A stretch of DNA of 64,000 nucleotides, from NCBI GenBank assembly GCA_905618925.1, contig CAJQTG010000003.1, forward strand, positions 62,001 through 126,000, in the 5' to 3' direction. The notes below the pieces were generated by a model. That model was not told where the DNA came from. It was given only the letters and a program-made list of their open reading frames with translations, and made no database searches. The position numbers were made by a program, and so were the translations under genes. Source of the stretch: an uncultured Candidatus Thioglobus sp. Lineage in GTDB: Bacteria > Pseudomonadota > Gammaproteobacteria > PS1 > Pseudothioglobaceae. Positions 51,121 through 61,149 of this stretch are shown here, one piece after another (position 1 is the first letter of the stretch; every line of letters begins with the position of its first letter).

Positions 51121-52571
51121 TAAACAGGAAAATAGACTTCAACAATTAGGCCGCCGCCTCTTCGGTCTTTAAGCTCAAGCTCACCGCCATGGATATTTGC
51201 AATATTACGCGCTATTCCCATTCCAAGGCCAGAATGAGCATCACTTAACTTATGCTCTAAGCGGTAATATGGCTTAAATACATTCTCCTTGTCAGCATCG
51301 CTCAAACCTGGTCCCTTATCTTTTATCTGGATGAATATTCCAGTCTCTTTTTTCTCTCCAGTCACTTCAACGCCTTTACCATATGTAATAGCATTATTAA
51401 TCAAGTTTGAAAACAAGCGCTCAATCGCTAGAGCTCGACCTTTCATTGAGATGTTACCTTTAATATTTATCTTAATTGGAAGGTCATGAATCTCTTCTTT
51501 TTTGAGGATTGAGACTAATAATGATGACAGCTCAACGTCGCTGGTATTTTCATGTTCAACACCATCAGTCATAATCTGAAGACTTCCTTTAACCATCGTT
51601 TCAAGGTAGTCTAAATCACCAATTAAATTTTCTTTAATAGGCCCATCATTAATTCCTTCAACTCTTAACCGAGCTCTAGTCAATGGCGTCTTAAGGTCAT
51701 GGGAAATTGCTGCAAAAGAACGCTCTCTATCGGCAATAAATTTTTGAATGCGTTTTGCCATAGAATTAAATGCTCCTATTGTTGCTATCATCTCCTTAGA
51801 ACCTTTTTCTTCGAGCTGTCGTGGATTGCGTCCTTTTCCTAGAAGATTTGCCTGATGCGCCAATATTTTAAGCGGATGAACGAGCCAACGAACAAACAAA
51901 AAAGTTAGTAAGAGTACTGTTAGCGAAACTGCTGAAAGACTAAAAATCCTCTCACCATTAATCCAGTCAACGCCTAATAGTAATTCTCCTTTAGGAACAA
52001 CCGCGGCTAAATACATCCATTCATCTGAATCAATTGGAAATTGAATTACGACAAACGGACTTTCGTCCCCAGGCTCTAAGAGTGCAAACCTTTTCCAGGT
52101 AGGTGATAAAGACACCATCAAGTTATTACCTGTTAATATTTTTAAATTATCAAAATCAACAAATGCAATCTCCATATCTTCAACCTGTCCTAACTGGGCT
52201 GTCATACTTTTTTGTAAGTTATCCCGCACCAGTGATGAAAATTCTGACTCTTCAATTGGGACTAAATCAATATATTGTTTGTTTACTGAGACAAAGAAAC
52301 GGGTTCCGCCCATATCTCTTAATTGATCAAGAACAATATGTCTATATTGCTTTGGTAATTTTTCAAAAAATGCAATAGTTTGAGCTATGCGAGAGCCCAT
52401 TGCTTCGGAAACCTCTATCATCCTATCTCTCTCAGATGATTGGAGTTGTTCCACCCATAACCAAGTTCCTAGTAGCTGGGCTATAAGAATTCCAATAAAG
52501 AGCACTGAAGTCAATCTTGCTACAACAGTTTTTGGTGTGATCCAATTAAGAATCAAGTTTGTTTTTGTCAA
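51120..52571 (-). CDS. EnvZ-type sensor histidine kinase
   Basis: HAMP region; FAAISHDLKTPLTRARLRVEG H-box; GLGMGIARNIANIHGG. Confidence 0.9.
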   Translation of the reverse strand: MTKTNLILNWITPKTVVARLTSVLFIGILIAQLLGTWLWVEQLQSSERDRMIEVSEAMGSRIAQTIAFFEKLPKQYRHIVLDQLRDMGGTRFFVSVNKQYIDLVPIEESEFSSLVRDNLQKSMTAQLGQVEDMEIAFVDFDNLKILTGNNLMVSLSPTWKRFALLEPGDESPFVVIQFPIDSDEWMYLAAVVPKGELLLGVDWINGERIFSLSAVSLTVLLLTFLFVRWLVHPLKILAHQANLLGKGRNPRQLEEKGSKEMIATIGAFNSMAKRIQKFIADRERSFAAISHDLKTPLTRARLRVEGINDGPIKENLIGDLDYLETMVKGSLQIMTDGVEHENTSDVELSSLLVSILKKEEIHDLPIKINIKGNISMKGRALAIERLFSNLINNAITYGKGVEVTGEKKETGIFIQIKDKGPGLSDADKENVFKPYYRLEHKLSDAHSGLGMGIARNIANIHGGELELKDRRGGGLIVEVYFPV

Positions 52572-53233
52572 TCTTTTAAAAGGAGAACGTACCCTTTTCC
52601 TCTTACGCTTTGAATAATTTCGCCTTGAAAATGTTCGCTAAGTTTGTTACGTAACCGGCTCACAATGGTATCAATTGATCGGTCTAATGGATCTATCTTT
52701 CTGCCGTGAAGGAGCTCACCAATTTCGTCTCTACTCAAGACGCTGCCTATTTGCTTATGAAAAACACAAAGCAAATCAAATTCGGTTCCAGTTAAGTCTA
52801 ATTGAGCGCCATTAATAAACGCGCTTCTAGCTGCAAAGTTCATAACTATATGATTATCTACATCCTCATCTTTTACCTCTGAGCGCCTCAATAGAGCTTT
52901 GATTCTTGCTAAAAGTTCTCTTGGGTTGAACGGTTTACCCATATAGTCATCAGAGCCCAGCTCTAATCCTAAAATTCGATCAAGGTCATCACTCGCTGCG
53001 GTAAGCATAATAATAGGTATATTTGAATTTTTGCGCAGCATTCTGCACACTTCAAGCCCATCTATTCCAGGTAGGCCAAGATCTAGAACTACTAGACTAA
53101 ATTTTGCATGGTCTTGCGCTAAGAATGATTCACCATCAGTGAAAGCGCTTACTTCAAATCCATTTTTTGTTAGATACTGATCTAACAATTTAAGAATTTC
53201 TAGATCATCATCAATGATTGCAAGATGCTTCAT
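52568..53233 (-). CDS. OmpR-family response regulator
   Basis: Receiver (VVLDLGLPGIDGLE, GSDDYMGKPFNPRELLARIKALLRR) plus winged HTH. Confidence 0.92.
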   Translation of the reverse strand: MKHLAIIDDDLEILKLLDQYLTKNGFEVSAFTDGESFLAQDHAKFSLVVLDLGLPGIDGLEVCRMLRKNSNIPIIMLTAASDDLDRILGLELGSDDYMGKPFNPRELLARIKALLRRSEVKDEDVDNHIVMNFAARSAFINGAQLDLTGTEFDLLCVFHKQIGSVLSRDEIGELLHGRKIDPLDRSIDTIVSRLRNKLSEHFQGEIIQSVRGKGYVLLLKD

Positions 53234-53334
53234 TAAGACTTACCTTCCATATACTTGGTGTATAAAAATCTTATTAAAAAAACTTAGTATATACAATGAT
53301 ATTATTTTTGCAATTTTATAGACAAAAAAAATAA

Positions 53335-53346
53335 CCTCACTTGAGG
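53335..53346 (-). terminator. Possible terminator downstream of umuC
   Basis: Minus strand GCCTCAAGTGAGGTTATTTTTTTT; short stem. Confidence 0.45.
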
Positions 53347-53377
53347 CAATATTATTACTGGCTTAAAAACAAACTAC

Positions 53378-54658
53378 TCAGATTATTAACAACTCAGACC
53401 ATTTTGTAGTATATCTATTTGACCTAAAGTCAGCTCTTGGGAGCCACCTACCACTACCAATCTCACTGGCATATTTAATTGACTCGTTAAATCTTTTGTT
53501 AACACCCTTTATAACATCAGACTTTTTACGAGCTAACACTTGTGATTGACTATTTTGAGTTATTGAAAAAAGATCTTGCTGCCGATAGTTTTTAGTTAAG
53601 TTGCTTAATACCACGCCTCCTTTATTAAAGGAATAACCAGGCTTATAAATAAGCCTTAATATTTGAGATGCCAATGGAATAATTTGAGACTCATCCTCAA
53701 TAGCAATTGGCATTCCTACAGTTTTTGATAGATGAATAGAGGGTTTGTCTTTTTTACGGGGATTGGTGTAAATAAAGACAGTCATAGTTGTCATTGCAAG
53801 TTTATGATTATTAAGCTTATTGACAGCCTTTCTAGTAAGGGCAGTTAAAGCTTGGTTTAATTCATTAAAGTCGCTTAAATCAACACCAAAAGAGCGAGAA
53901 GAGACAATCTGTTGTCTTGTCGGAGGAATTAACTCGATAGGAATACATGAATTACCACGAAGCTCTTGATAAATCTTTTTCCCATTAACGCCTAAAAGGG
54001 TTTCAATAACGCCAACATCTGCCTGATAAAAATCATAACTTGTATTAATTCCAATACGGTTGAGTTTTTTAGCGCTTTGTCTGCCTATTCCCCATAAATC
54101 GCCTACTTCGACCGATTGTAGTAATTTGCAGTATCTTTCGTAAGGAAGTTCGTCTATATCGAAAACGCCATTAAATTTTGAATATTTTTTAGCAATACGA
54201 TTGGCAAGCTTTGCTAGAAGTTTAGTGCTGCCCATACCAATACAAACTGGAACCCCCGTCCAGTTTTTAACTTGAGCTCTTAGAGAGTGCATATGAGCCA
54301 TTAAATTAAGAGGAAGCCCCGCTAAATCTATAAAACTCTCGTCAATAGAATATACTTCTTGGATAGGGGAAAATTGACTAATAACCTTCATTACTCTAGA
54401 GGACATATCTCCATACAAAGGATAGTTTGAGGACTTTACTACAACGCCGTTATTAGCAATCAAACCCCTTACTTTAAAGTAAGGGGCTCCCATCTTGATG
54501 CCTAATGCCTTAGCTTCATTGGAGCGTGCAATAATACATCCATCATTATTAGAAAGAACAACAATTGGTTTGCCTTCTAGTTTTGGCTCAAAAACTCTTT
54601 CACAAGAAGCATAGAAATTATTACAATCAACCAACGCAAACTTAGGCCGGTTATTCAT
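53378..54658 (-). CDS. umuC: Translesion DNA polymerase V subunit UmuC
   Basis: [47 protein letters not shown]. Confidence 0.95.
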   Translation of the reverse strand: MNNRPKFALVDCNNFYASCERVFEPKLEGKPIVVLSNNDGCIIARSNEAKALGIKMGAPYFKVRGLIANNGVVVKSSNYPLYGDMSSRVMKVISQFSPIQEVYSIDESFIDLAGLPLNLMAHMHSLRAQVKNWTGVPVCIGMGSTKLLAKLANRIAKKYSKFNGVFDIDELPYERYCKLLQSVEVGDLWGIGRQSAKKLNRIGINTSYDFYQADVGVIETLLGVNGKKIYQELRGNSCIPIELIPPTRQQIVSSRSFGVDLSDFNELNQALTALTRKAVNKLNNHKLAMTTMTVFIYTNPRKKDKPSIHLSKTVGMPIAIEDESQIIPLASQILRLIYKPGYSFNKGGVVLSNLTKNYRQQDLFSITQNSQSQVLARKKSDVIKGVNKRFNESIKYASEIGSGRWLPRADFRSNRYTTKWSELLII

Positions 54659-55232
54659 ACTGATGTATAACCGATGTCACAACTCCCCATATAATAAGTT
54701 CGTCAGTACCTCCAATTTTGATATCTTCAAAATCAGGGTTTTCAGCTTTAAGAGTTATATTTCCTTTGTATTTATGCAAGCGCTTAACAGTGAATTCACC
54801 ATCAACAACTGCGATAACTATCTTTCCACTTTTAGCGCTTAAAGACTTGTCAACAATTAGTATATCGCCCTGCTGGATGCCAGCACCTAGCATTGAATCT
54901 CCTTGCGCTTTAACAAAGAAGGTAGCCTCTTTATGGTGGATAAGGTGTGTATTTAAATCAAGCACATCCTCTAAATGATCGTCTGCTGGAGAGGGAAATC
55001 CTGCCTGCACTCGGGAAGTAAAAATTGGAATTGAAAGCTCTGTTGGATTGTCTTTAGCTAAAAAGACTTCTACTTTAGATTTAACCTGGGATTTATAAAC
55101 TTCAATCGTAGGAATAAGTGAATCTACAAGACTGATAGGTACTCTAATAACCTTGGTTTCCTCTTTAAAGCTACCTGAGTTTTTTTTACGACCAGCGCCC
55201 TTTCTGGCGCCTCCATGATTAGGTGTATTCAT
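54651..55232 (-). CDS. umuD: UmuD-like autoproteolytic S24 protein with N-terminal RHH-like extension
   Basis: [11 protein letters not shown] cleavage site, GDSM Ser and [10 protein letters not shown] Lys; extra ~50-aa N-terminus [11 protein letters not shown]...[13 protein letters not shown]. Confidence 0.9.
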   Translation of the reverse strand: MNTPNHGGARKGAGRKKNSGSFKEETKVIRVPISLVDSLIPTIEVYKSQVKSKVEVFLAKDNPTELSIPIFTSRVQAGFPSPADDHLEDVLDLNTHLIHHKEATFFVKAQGDSMLGAGIQQGDILIVDKSLSAKSGKIVIAVVDGEFTVKRLHKYKGNITLKAENPDFEDIKIGGTDELIIWGVVTSVIHQYE

Positions 55233-55236
55233 AATT

Positions 55237-55265
55237 AACTTGATTTATGTAACAGTATTCAAGTT
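55237..55265. promoter_or_regulatory. Inverted repeat upstream of umuD, possible operator
   Basis: AACTTGA-N15-TCAAGTT, perfect 7-bp arms, 5 bp from the start codon. Confidence 0.6.
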
Positions 55266-55268
55266 GGA

Positions 55269-55297
55269 ATTATAAATTAACTAATATAGCAAGTCAA
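55269..55297 (-). promoter_or_regulatory. Near-consensus sigma70 promoter for umuDC
   Basis: Minus strand TTGACT-N17-TATAAT. Confidence 0.7.
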
Positions 55298-55316
55298 TGG
55301 CAGTATTAAGAAAAAG

Positions 55317-56672
55317 TTATGCGTTAGCTAATTGGCGTAATTTTTTTGCTGCGCTACTATGGCGATTGATTAATTCAGACTCATCCTTTCCAATAATCTT
55401 TCCATTGGCAACTTTCCACCAGCCAGCAATCATAACTCTATCTGCTTTTTGTGCGCCGCACAGAAGTAGTGCTGCTAAAGAGTCATGGCTACCCGAGAAT
55501 CTCAGCTCATCTAACTTAAATAATGCCAAGTCCGCCTGCTTTCCAATCGAAATCTCACCAATATCATTTCTGCCTAAAAGCGCTGCCGAACCTTTGGTTG
55601 CCCAATCATATGCCTTCTGATGGGTGATCTTTGAGGCGCCATAACGCAAACGCTGTAAATACATTGCCTGCCTAAGTTCAGCAATCATATTGGACCCATC
55701 GTTAGATGCAGAGCCATCAACGCCAAGTCCAATAATAGAGCCAGCCTCTTCAAGCTCAAGACTATGACAAATGCCAGAAGCTAGCATCATGTTGGAGGTT
55801 GGGCAGTGGCAAATACCAACTCCAGATTGTCCTAATTTCTTGATTTCATCTTTATTGAAGTGTATTCCATGAGCAAGCCAAGTTCGATTAGATAGCCAGC
55901 CAACACTTTCAAGATAGTCAACAGTTCTTAAGCCAAACTTTTCTAAACAAAAATTTTCTTCATCTATCGTCTCTGCCAGGTGGGTATGCAAACGAACGTC
56001 ATACTGCTGAGCAAGATTTGCAGTTTCTATCATCAAGTCAGTAGTCACTGAAAAAGGAGAGCAAGGAGCCAAAGCAATTTGAGTCATCGCACCCTCTTTA
56101 CTATCGTGATATGTTTTAATTAGCCTTTCACTATCAATTAATATATCTTGTTTTGTTTGAACAACAGACTGAGGAGGCAGGCCACCATCTTTTTCTCCAA
56201 GACTCATAGAGCCTCTCGTTAAAACAACACGCATACCAAGCTTTTGAGCCTCTTCAACCTGTATATCTATAGCATTTTCAAGTTGGCTTGGGAACAAATA
56301 GTGATGATCACTCGCAGTAGTGCAACCAGAAAGAAGAAGTTCAGACAGAGCAAGCTCTGTTGAAACAGCGAGCATCTCAGGCTGAATATGTGCCCAAACC
56401 TTATAGAGACTCTTAAGCCAAGGAAAAAGCTCTTTATTAAGGGCCTCAGGATAAGCACGAGTTAGAGTTTGATAAAAGTGATGATGGGTATTAATCAACC
56501 CAGGAAGAACAACGCTATCACTAGCATCATAAATTTCATCGATATGAGATTTTGGACTAGAGCCTAGAGGAACTAATTCAATAATTTTTGGACCATTGAC
56601 GACGATACCTCCATCACTATCTTCTGCAAATATAGCTAGAGGATTTTTAATCCAAATTACTTTATGACTCAT
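55317..56672 (-). CDS. Amidohydrolase, 8-oxoguanine deaminase-like
   Basis: LPGLINTHHHFYQTLTRAYP, HTHLAET, LGVDGSASNDGSNM; resembles the 8-oxoguanine deaminase/ATZ family. Confidence 0.8.
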   Translation of the reverse strand: MSHKVIWIKNPLAIFAEDSDGGIVVNGPKIIELVPLGSSPKSHIDEIYDASDSVVLPGLINTHHHFYQTLTRAYPEALNKELFPWLKSLYKVWAHIQPEMLAVSTELALSELLLSGCTTASDHHYLFPSQLENAIDIQVEEAQKLGMRVVLTRGSMSLGEKDGGLPPQSVVQTKQDILIDSERLIKTYHDSKEGAMTQIALAPCSPFSVTTDLMIETANLAQQYDVRLHTHLAETIDEENFCLEKFGLRTVDYLESVGWLSNRTWLAHGIHFNKDEIKKLGQSGVGICHCPTSNMMLASGICHSLELEEAGSIIGLGVDGSASNDGSNMIAELRQAMYLQRLRYGASKITHQKAYDWATKGSAALLGRNDIGEISIGKQADLALFKLDELRFSGSHDSLAALLLCGAQKADRVMIAGWWKVANGKIIGKDESELINRHSSAAKKLRQLANA

Positions 56673-56721
56673 ACTGGTTAAATAATATTAGATTTTTAAA
56701 GATTTGATTGATGATACACAA

Positions 56722-57744
56722 TCAAGACATAAGTGATATTCCATTTATATCAAACCAATGCATATCACTCAAATTAAATCCAGTGTTGACAGATTGTTTA
56801 GATGTAATCTCAGTTTGGTTGTTTAATTTAATAGAAAGCTCCTGTCCTTCAATAGTTTCACCATAAAGATAGCTATCAGACCCTAACTGCTCAATACTTC
56901 TAACCATCAAAGGGAGAGAGTTCTCTTCTTTGATTGTAAGATGCTCTGGTCTTACTCCAAAAGTGAATGCATCCTTAGGTGCTAGTTTTTTGATTTTCTC
57001 TGGAAGAGACGAATACTTTAAAAAATTCATTTTTGGCGAGCCAATAAATCCAGCCACAAATAAATTAGCAGGTTTATTATATAAATCTAGAGGGGCTCCA
57101 ATCTGCTCAATAATACCATCATGCATTACAACGATTTTATCAGCCATTGTCATTGCCTCAATTTGGTCATGAGTAACGTAGACCATTGTGTTCCCAAGTC
57201 TAGCATGTAAAGCTTTCAATTCAACGCGAGTAGCAACGCGCAACTCAGCATCTAGATTTGATAATGGCTCATCAAACAAATAGATTGAAGGCTCACGAAC
57301 TATAGCTCTTCCAATCGCAACTCGCTGCATTTGTCCACCAGAAAGTTGACCAGGCTTCCTCTTTAAATAATCTTCCATTCTAAGCTGTTTAGCGGCTTTA
57401 ATTATTCTTTGATCAATCTCCACCTTATCAAGCTTAAGATTTTCAAGACCAAATGCAAGATTTTGGCGAACAGTCATATGCGGATATAGCGCATAAGATT
57501 GAAAAACCATTGCAAGCCCTCTTTTAGAGGCAGAAATATTATTGACCTCAGTATCATCAATAAGTATTGATCCACTAGTAATAACTTCAAGACCAGCAAT
57601 CATTCTAAGAAGGGTTGATTTTCCACAGCCTGATGGTCCTAACAAAACTGTAAATGATTTTTCTGGAACAACAAAAGAAACATCCTTAACGGCTTCTATT
57701 TCACCCCAGCTTTTAGATAGGTTTTTTACTTCAATTGAACTCAT
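56722..57744 (-). CDS. ABC transporter ATP-binding protein (UgpC-like)
   Basis: GPSGCGKSTLLRMIAGLE, LSGGQMQRVAIGRAIVREP; overlaps the upstream glpR-like gene. Confidence 0.9.
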   Translation of the reverse strand: MSSIEVKNLSKSWGEIEAVKDVSFVVPEKSFTVLLGPSGCGKSTLLRMIAGLEVITSGSILIDDTEVNNISASKRGLAMVFQSYALYPHMTVRQNLAFGLENLKLDKVEIDQRIIKAAKQLRMEDYLKRKPGQLSGGQMQRVAIGRAIVREPSIYLFDEPLSNLDAELRVATRVELKALHARLGNTMVYVTHDQIEAMTMADKIVVMHDGIIEQIGAPLDLYNKPANLFVAGFIGSPKMNFLKYSSLPEKIKKLAPKDAFTFGVRPEHLTIKEENSLPLMVRSIEQLGSDSYLYGETIEGQELSIKLNNQTEITSKQSVNTGFNLSDMHWFDINGISLMS

Positions 57745-58526
57745 AATTCTTCCTTCTCACAAATAATTAGTTCTGATTCAGAATCATTCAAAATCTGGCA
57801 TATCTCTTTAGGTGGCTCTTGATCACATATAACTTTTGACACATCTTGAATTTGTCCACCACGAACATGTGCAGAACGACCAAACTTTTCGTGATCTAAA
57901 ACCAAAAGACTTTCACGTGAGTTATTAAGTATCACCCTTCTAATCTGAACCTCTTCATCATCAAAGTCTAAAAGGACTCCATCCATATCAACTCCACCAA
58001 CACCAAATACGCTAAAGTCAGTCATGTAAGAACTAAAAAAGCTCTCTACAGGACTTCCAAGCATATCAAAATCTCCGCTTCGAATGCGGCCACCAGAGCA
58101 ATTAACTTCGAAAGTAGAGTTCGCACTTGCGGTTTGTGCAATTATTAAATTGTTTGTATAAATCTTTAAATCTTTATGTCTTAAAAGTGCCCTCATAACC
58201 ATTTCAGGAGTGGTTCCAATTCCAAGGGATATTGAGCTACCATTTGGGATTAGTTTGGCAGCATGTTTTGCTATGGCTCTTTTAGCGACTCTGTTAAGAA
58301 CCTGCCTTGTTCCATAAGCAAGATTCCCTTCAGTTGATATGGACTCAACACCACCATGTTTTCGCCTTGCCTGGCCAAAATCACAAAGTGCATTTATATC
58401 CCTTCTAACTGTTTGAGTAGTAATGTCAAATCTCTCAGCCAGAGTCTCAACAGTAATAAATTCTTCTTGACGAAGAAGATCTGAGATTTCAGCTTGTCGA
58501 GCAGTTAAATCCATTTTTATAACCAA
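57741..58526 (-). CDS. glpR: DeoR-family regulator, GlpR-like
   Basis: DeoR HTH plus IPNGSSISLGIGTTPEMVMRALLRHKDLKIYTNNL and DHEKFGRSAHVRGG, close to GlpR; start TTG 58526 or ATG 58514. Confidence 0.85.
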   Translation of the reverse strand: MVIKMDLTARQAEISDLLRQEEFITVETLAERFDITTQTVRRDINALCDFGQARRKHGGVESISTEGNLAYGTRQVLNRVAKRAIAKHAAKLIPNGSSISLGIGTTPEMVMRALLRHKDLKIYTNNLIIAQTASANSTFEVNCSGGRIRSGDFDMLGSPVESFFSSYMTDFSVFGVGGVDMDGVLLDFDDEEVQIRRVILNNSRESLLVLDHEKFGRSAHVRGGQIQDVSKVICDQEPPKEICQILNDSESELIICEKEEL

Positions 58527-58529
58527 AAA

Positions 58530-58543
58530 AGTTCATTTGAACT
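58530..58543. promoter_or_regulatory. GlpR-like operator site 1
   Basis: AGTTCATTTGAACT, near-perfect palindrome immediately upstream of the regulator start. Confidence 0.6.
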
Positions 58544-58652
58544 ATGATTCTACCATAATACTATTGATTTGAATATTATTTTTAATTACAAGAATATATT
58601 TCACTAATAATCGCATAAATACTGGTTAATTATGATAAAATATCAACATAAT

Positions 58653-58666
58653 TGTTCATATGAACA
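58653..58666. promoter_or_regulatory. GlpR-like operator site 2
   Basis: TGTTCATATGAACA, perfect 14-bp palindrome sharing GTTCAT..GAAC with site 1. Confidence 0.65.
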
Positions 58667-58763
58667 TATAATTAAAAAAGTCTTTATTTATTGCATTATT
58701 GCTCAAGTATTTATATTAATAAGACAAATCTAATCACTTACTACTAAAGAATTAGGAGAACAA

Positions 58764-59555
58764 ATGGATAATATTTCCGCTATGTCTAAGCAGCAACTGA
58801 ATGAGGTAAAAATCATTCTTACAGATATAGACGACACATTGACTACTAATGGGAGGCTAAAAAGTAATGCTTATAGCGCTCTAGAGAATTTATCAAATTC
58901 TGGCTTTATAGTTATTCCAGTAACGGGTCGATGTGCAGGTTGGTGTGATCACATTGCCAGAATGTGGCCAGTTAATGGTGTGGTTGGAGAGAATGGTGCT
59001 TTTTTCTTTAGTTATAATCATCAAGCTAAAAAAATGCAGCAAACTTATTGTCAGACTTCAAAAGAGCGAAAAGAGAATCATCTAGCTCTTCATGATATTA
59101 AAAATTCCATCCTTAAAAACGTCTCTGGATCTGCGTTAGCTTCTGACCAGGATTATAGACATACAGACCTAGCTATTGATTTTGCTGAAGACGTATCACT
59201 ATTATCATCTGAGAAGATTAAAGATATTGTCAAAATTGCTGAAAATGCTGGCGCAATTGCAAAGGTTAGTTCAATCCATGTGAATTGTTGGATTGGAAGC
59301 CACAATAAACTATCGACAAGCCTATCAACACTGGATCAAGTATTTGGGATCAGTAAATCAAATATACAAAATGAAGTTCTCTTTATTGGTGACTCGCCAA
59401 ATGACTCAATGATGTTCGATTATTTCGCTAAATCGGTTGGAGTAGCGAATGTTATGGATTTTATTGATGAATTAAATCAACCACCAAAATATATAACATC
59501 AAAGCACTCAGGTGAAGGTTTTGTTGAGCTTGCTAATTTTCTTTTAAGGAGATAG
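58764..59555 (+). CDS. HAD-superfamily (IIB-type) sugar-phosphate phosphatase
   Basis: ILTDIDDTLTTNG motif I, PVTGRCAGWC, FIGDSPNDSMMF. Confidence 0.88.
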   Translation: MDNISAMSKQQLNEVKIILTDIDDTLTTNGRLKSNAYSALENLSNSGFIVIPVTGRCAGWCDHIARMWPVNGVVGENGAFFFSYNHQAKKMQQTYCQTSKERKENHLALHDIKNSILKNVSGSALASDQDYRHTDLAIDFAEDVSLLSSEKIKDIVKIAENAGAIAKVSSIHVNCWIGSHNKLSTSLSTLDQVFGISKSNIQNEVLFIGDSPNDSMMFDYFAKSVGVANVMDFIDELNQPPKYITSKHSGEGFVELANFLLRR

Positions 59556-59583
59556 TTTTTTTAAACTTATTTGTTCAAAATAA

Positions 59584-61149
59584 ATGTCAAATATAAACGA
59601 TAAAATTTATGATGTATTTATAGCTGGTGGAGGCATTAATGGTGTTGGAGTAGCTCGAGATGCTGCTGGGCGAGGTTACTCAGTATGTCTATGCGAAATG
59701 AATGACTTTGCTTCTGGTACTTCATCATCTTCTACTAAACTCATTCATGGAGGCCTTCGTTATCTTGAGCACTATAAGTTTCGCCTAGTTCAGGAGTCTC
59801 TAAAGGAGCGTGAAATTTTATTAAAGATGGCGCCCCATATAATTTGGCCAATGAGATTTATTCTTCCTCACACAAAAGGAATGAGGCCCAGGTGGTTCTT
59901 AAGATTGGGATTAGCAATTTACGACCACTTAGGACATAGAAAAATTTTACCGGGCACAAGCAGTGTAAATCTTGCCGGTCAAAAAGCAAACTCACCACTT
60001 AAAGAGACATTTAAGTCTGGGTTTGAGTATTCAGATTGCTGGGTAGATGATTCTAGGCTGGTTATATTAAACGCAGTTGATGCCGCATCAAAAGGAGCAT
60101 CATTAAGAAACTACACCAAGGTAACAAATGCAACTAGCTCCAATGGCTTGTGGACAATCTCCACAAAAAATTCCTTAAGTGGTAAAGTAGGGGTTATTAA
60201 GGCAAAGTCCTTTGTTAATGCCTCTGGACCATGGGTTGACGAGGTTTTAAAAGAATCTTTTAAAGTTAAAGATTCAAAAAATGTTCGCCTTGTCAGGGGA
60301 AGTCATATTGTTGTAAACAAACTATATGAGGGAGACAAGTCATATATCTGCCAAAATAAAGATGGGCGTATTTTCTTTATAATTCCATATGAAGATAATT
60401 TCACAATGATTGGTACAACAGATATTGATCATGGTGAGTCGGCTGATCAAGTAAAAATAAGTGAGGATGAAAAAACCTATATTTGTGAGTCAGCAAGTAG
60501 TTACTTAAAAAAAGAAATCACAACTAAAGACATTGTCTGGAGTTATTCAGGTGTGAGACCGCTCTATGACGATGGCGCAAGTAAAGCTCAAGAGGCAACT
60601 AGAGATTATGTTGTCTCAGCTAAAGAATACAACTACTCGTTGATGATTAATATTTTTGGCGGAAAAATTACAACTTTCCGTAGATTGTCAGAAACGATTC
60701 TTAGTCATATTGAAAATTTTCTTGGTAAACGAGGCAAGTCATGGACTGAAAATTCTCGTCTTCCTGGGGGAGACATCAAAGTCGCAACTCTTTCTGAATT
60801 TGAAGCCAAGCTAAAAAGTAAATATAGCTTCTTTACAAATGAACTCATAAGAAGACTTGCTAGATCATACGGAGAGATTTCTTTTGATATTTTTGGTGAT
60901 GCTGATAGTTTAGACTCATTAGGTGAAAATTTTGGAGCCGGATTATATGAAGCTGAAGTTAAATATTTAATTAATAAGGAATGGGCTAGGTCTTCAGATG
61001 ATATTCTTTTTAGGCGCTCAAAGCTTGGATTATTACTCTCCGAGACAGAAGTAGAAAACCTTAACTTATTTTTGAAAAATTACAATACAAAATCACAATC
61101 CTTTGAAAACATTGCATCTTCAGAGAATCAGGAGACTATTTCGGCATGA
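59584..61149 (+). CDS. glpD: Aerobic glycerol-3-phosphate dehydrogenase
   Basis: FIAGGGINGVGVARDAAGRGYSVCLCEMNDFASGTSSSSTKLIHGGLRYLEHYKFRLVQESLKER. Confidence 0.96.
   Translation: MSNINDKIYDVFIAGGGINGVGVARDAAGRGYSVCLCEMNDFASGTSSSSTKLIHGGLRYLEHYKFRLVQESLKEREILLKMAPHIIWPMRFILPHTKGMRPRWFLRLGLAIYDHLGHRKILPGTSSVNLAGQKANSPLKETFKSGFEYSDCWVDDSRLVILNAVDAASKGASLRNYTKVTNATSSNGLWTISTKNSLSGKVGVIKAKSFVNASGPWVDEVLKESFKVKDSKNVRLVRGSHIVVNKLYEGDKSYICQNKDGRIFFIIPYEDNFTMIGTTDIDHGESADQVKISEDEKTYICESASSYLKKEITTKDIVWSYSGVRPLYDDGASKAQEATRDYVVSAKEYNYSLMINIFGGKITTFRRLSETILSHIENFLGKRGKSWTENSRLPGGDIKVATLSEFEAKLKSKYSFFTNELIRRLARSYGEISFDIFGDADSLDSLGENFGAGLYEAEVKYLINKEWARSSDDILFRRSKLGLLLSETEVENLNLFLKNYNTKSQSFENIASSENQETISA

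Noticed and set aside
55238-55257. TACTGTTACATAAATCAAGT as a LexA box
   Set aside because: Only the left half fits CTGT-N8-ACAG; the longer perfect AACTTGA/TCAAGTT repeat explains the site better.
55297-55620. 107-aa plus ORF overlapping the umuD promoter and amidohydrolase
   Set aside because: Antisense to the conserved amidohydrolase C-terminus.
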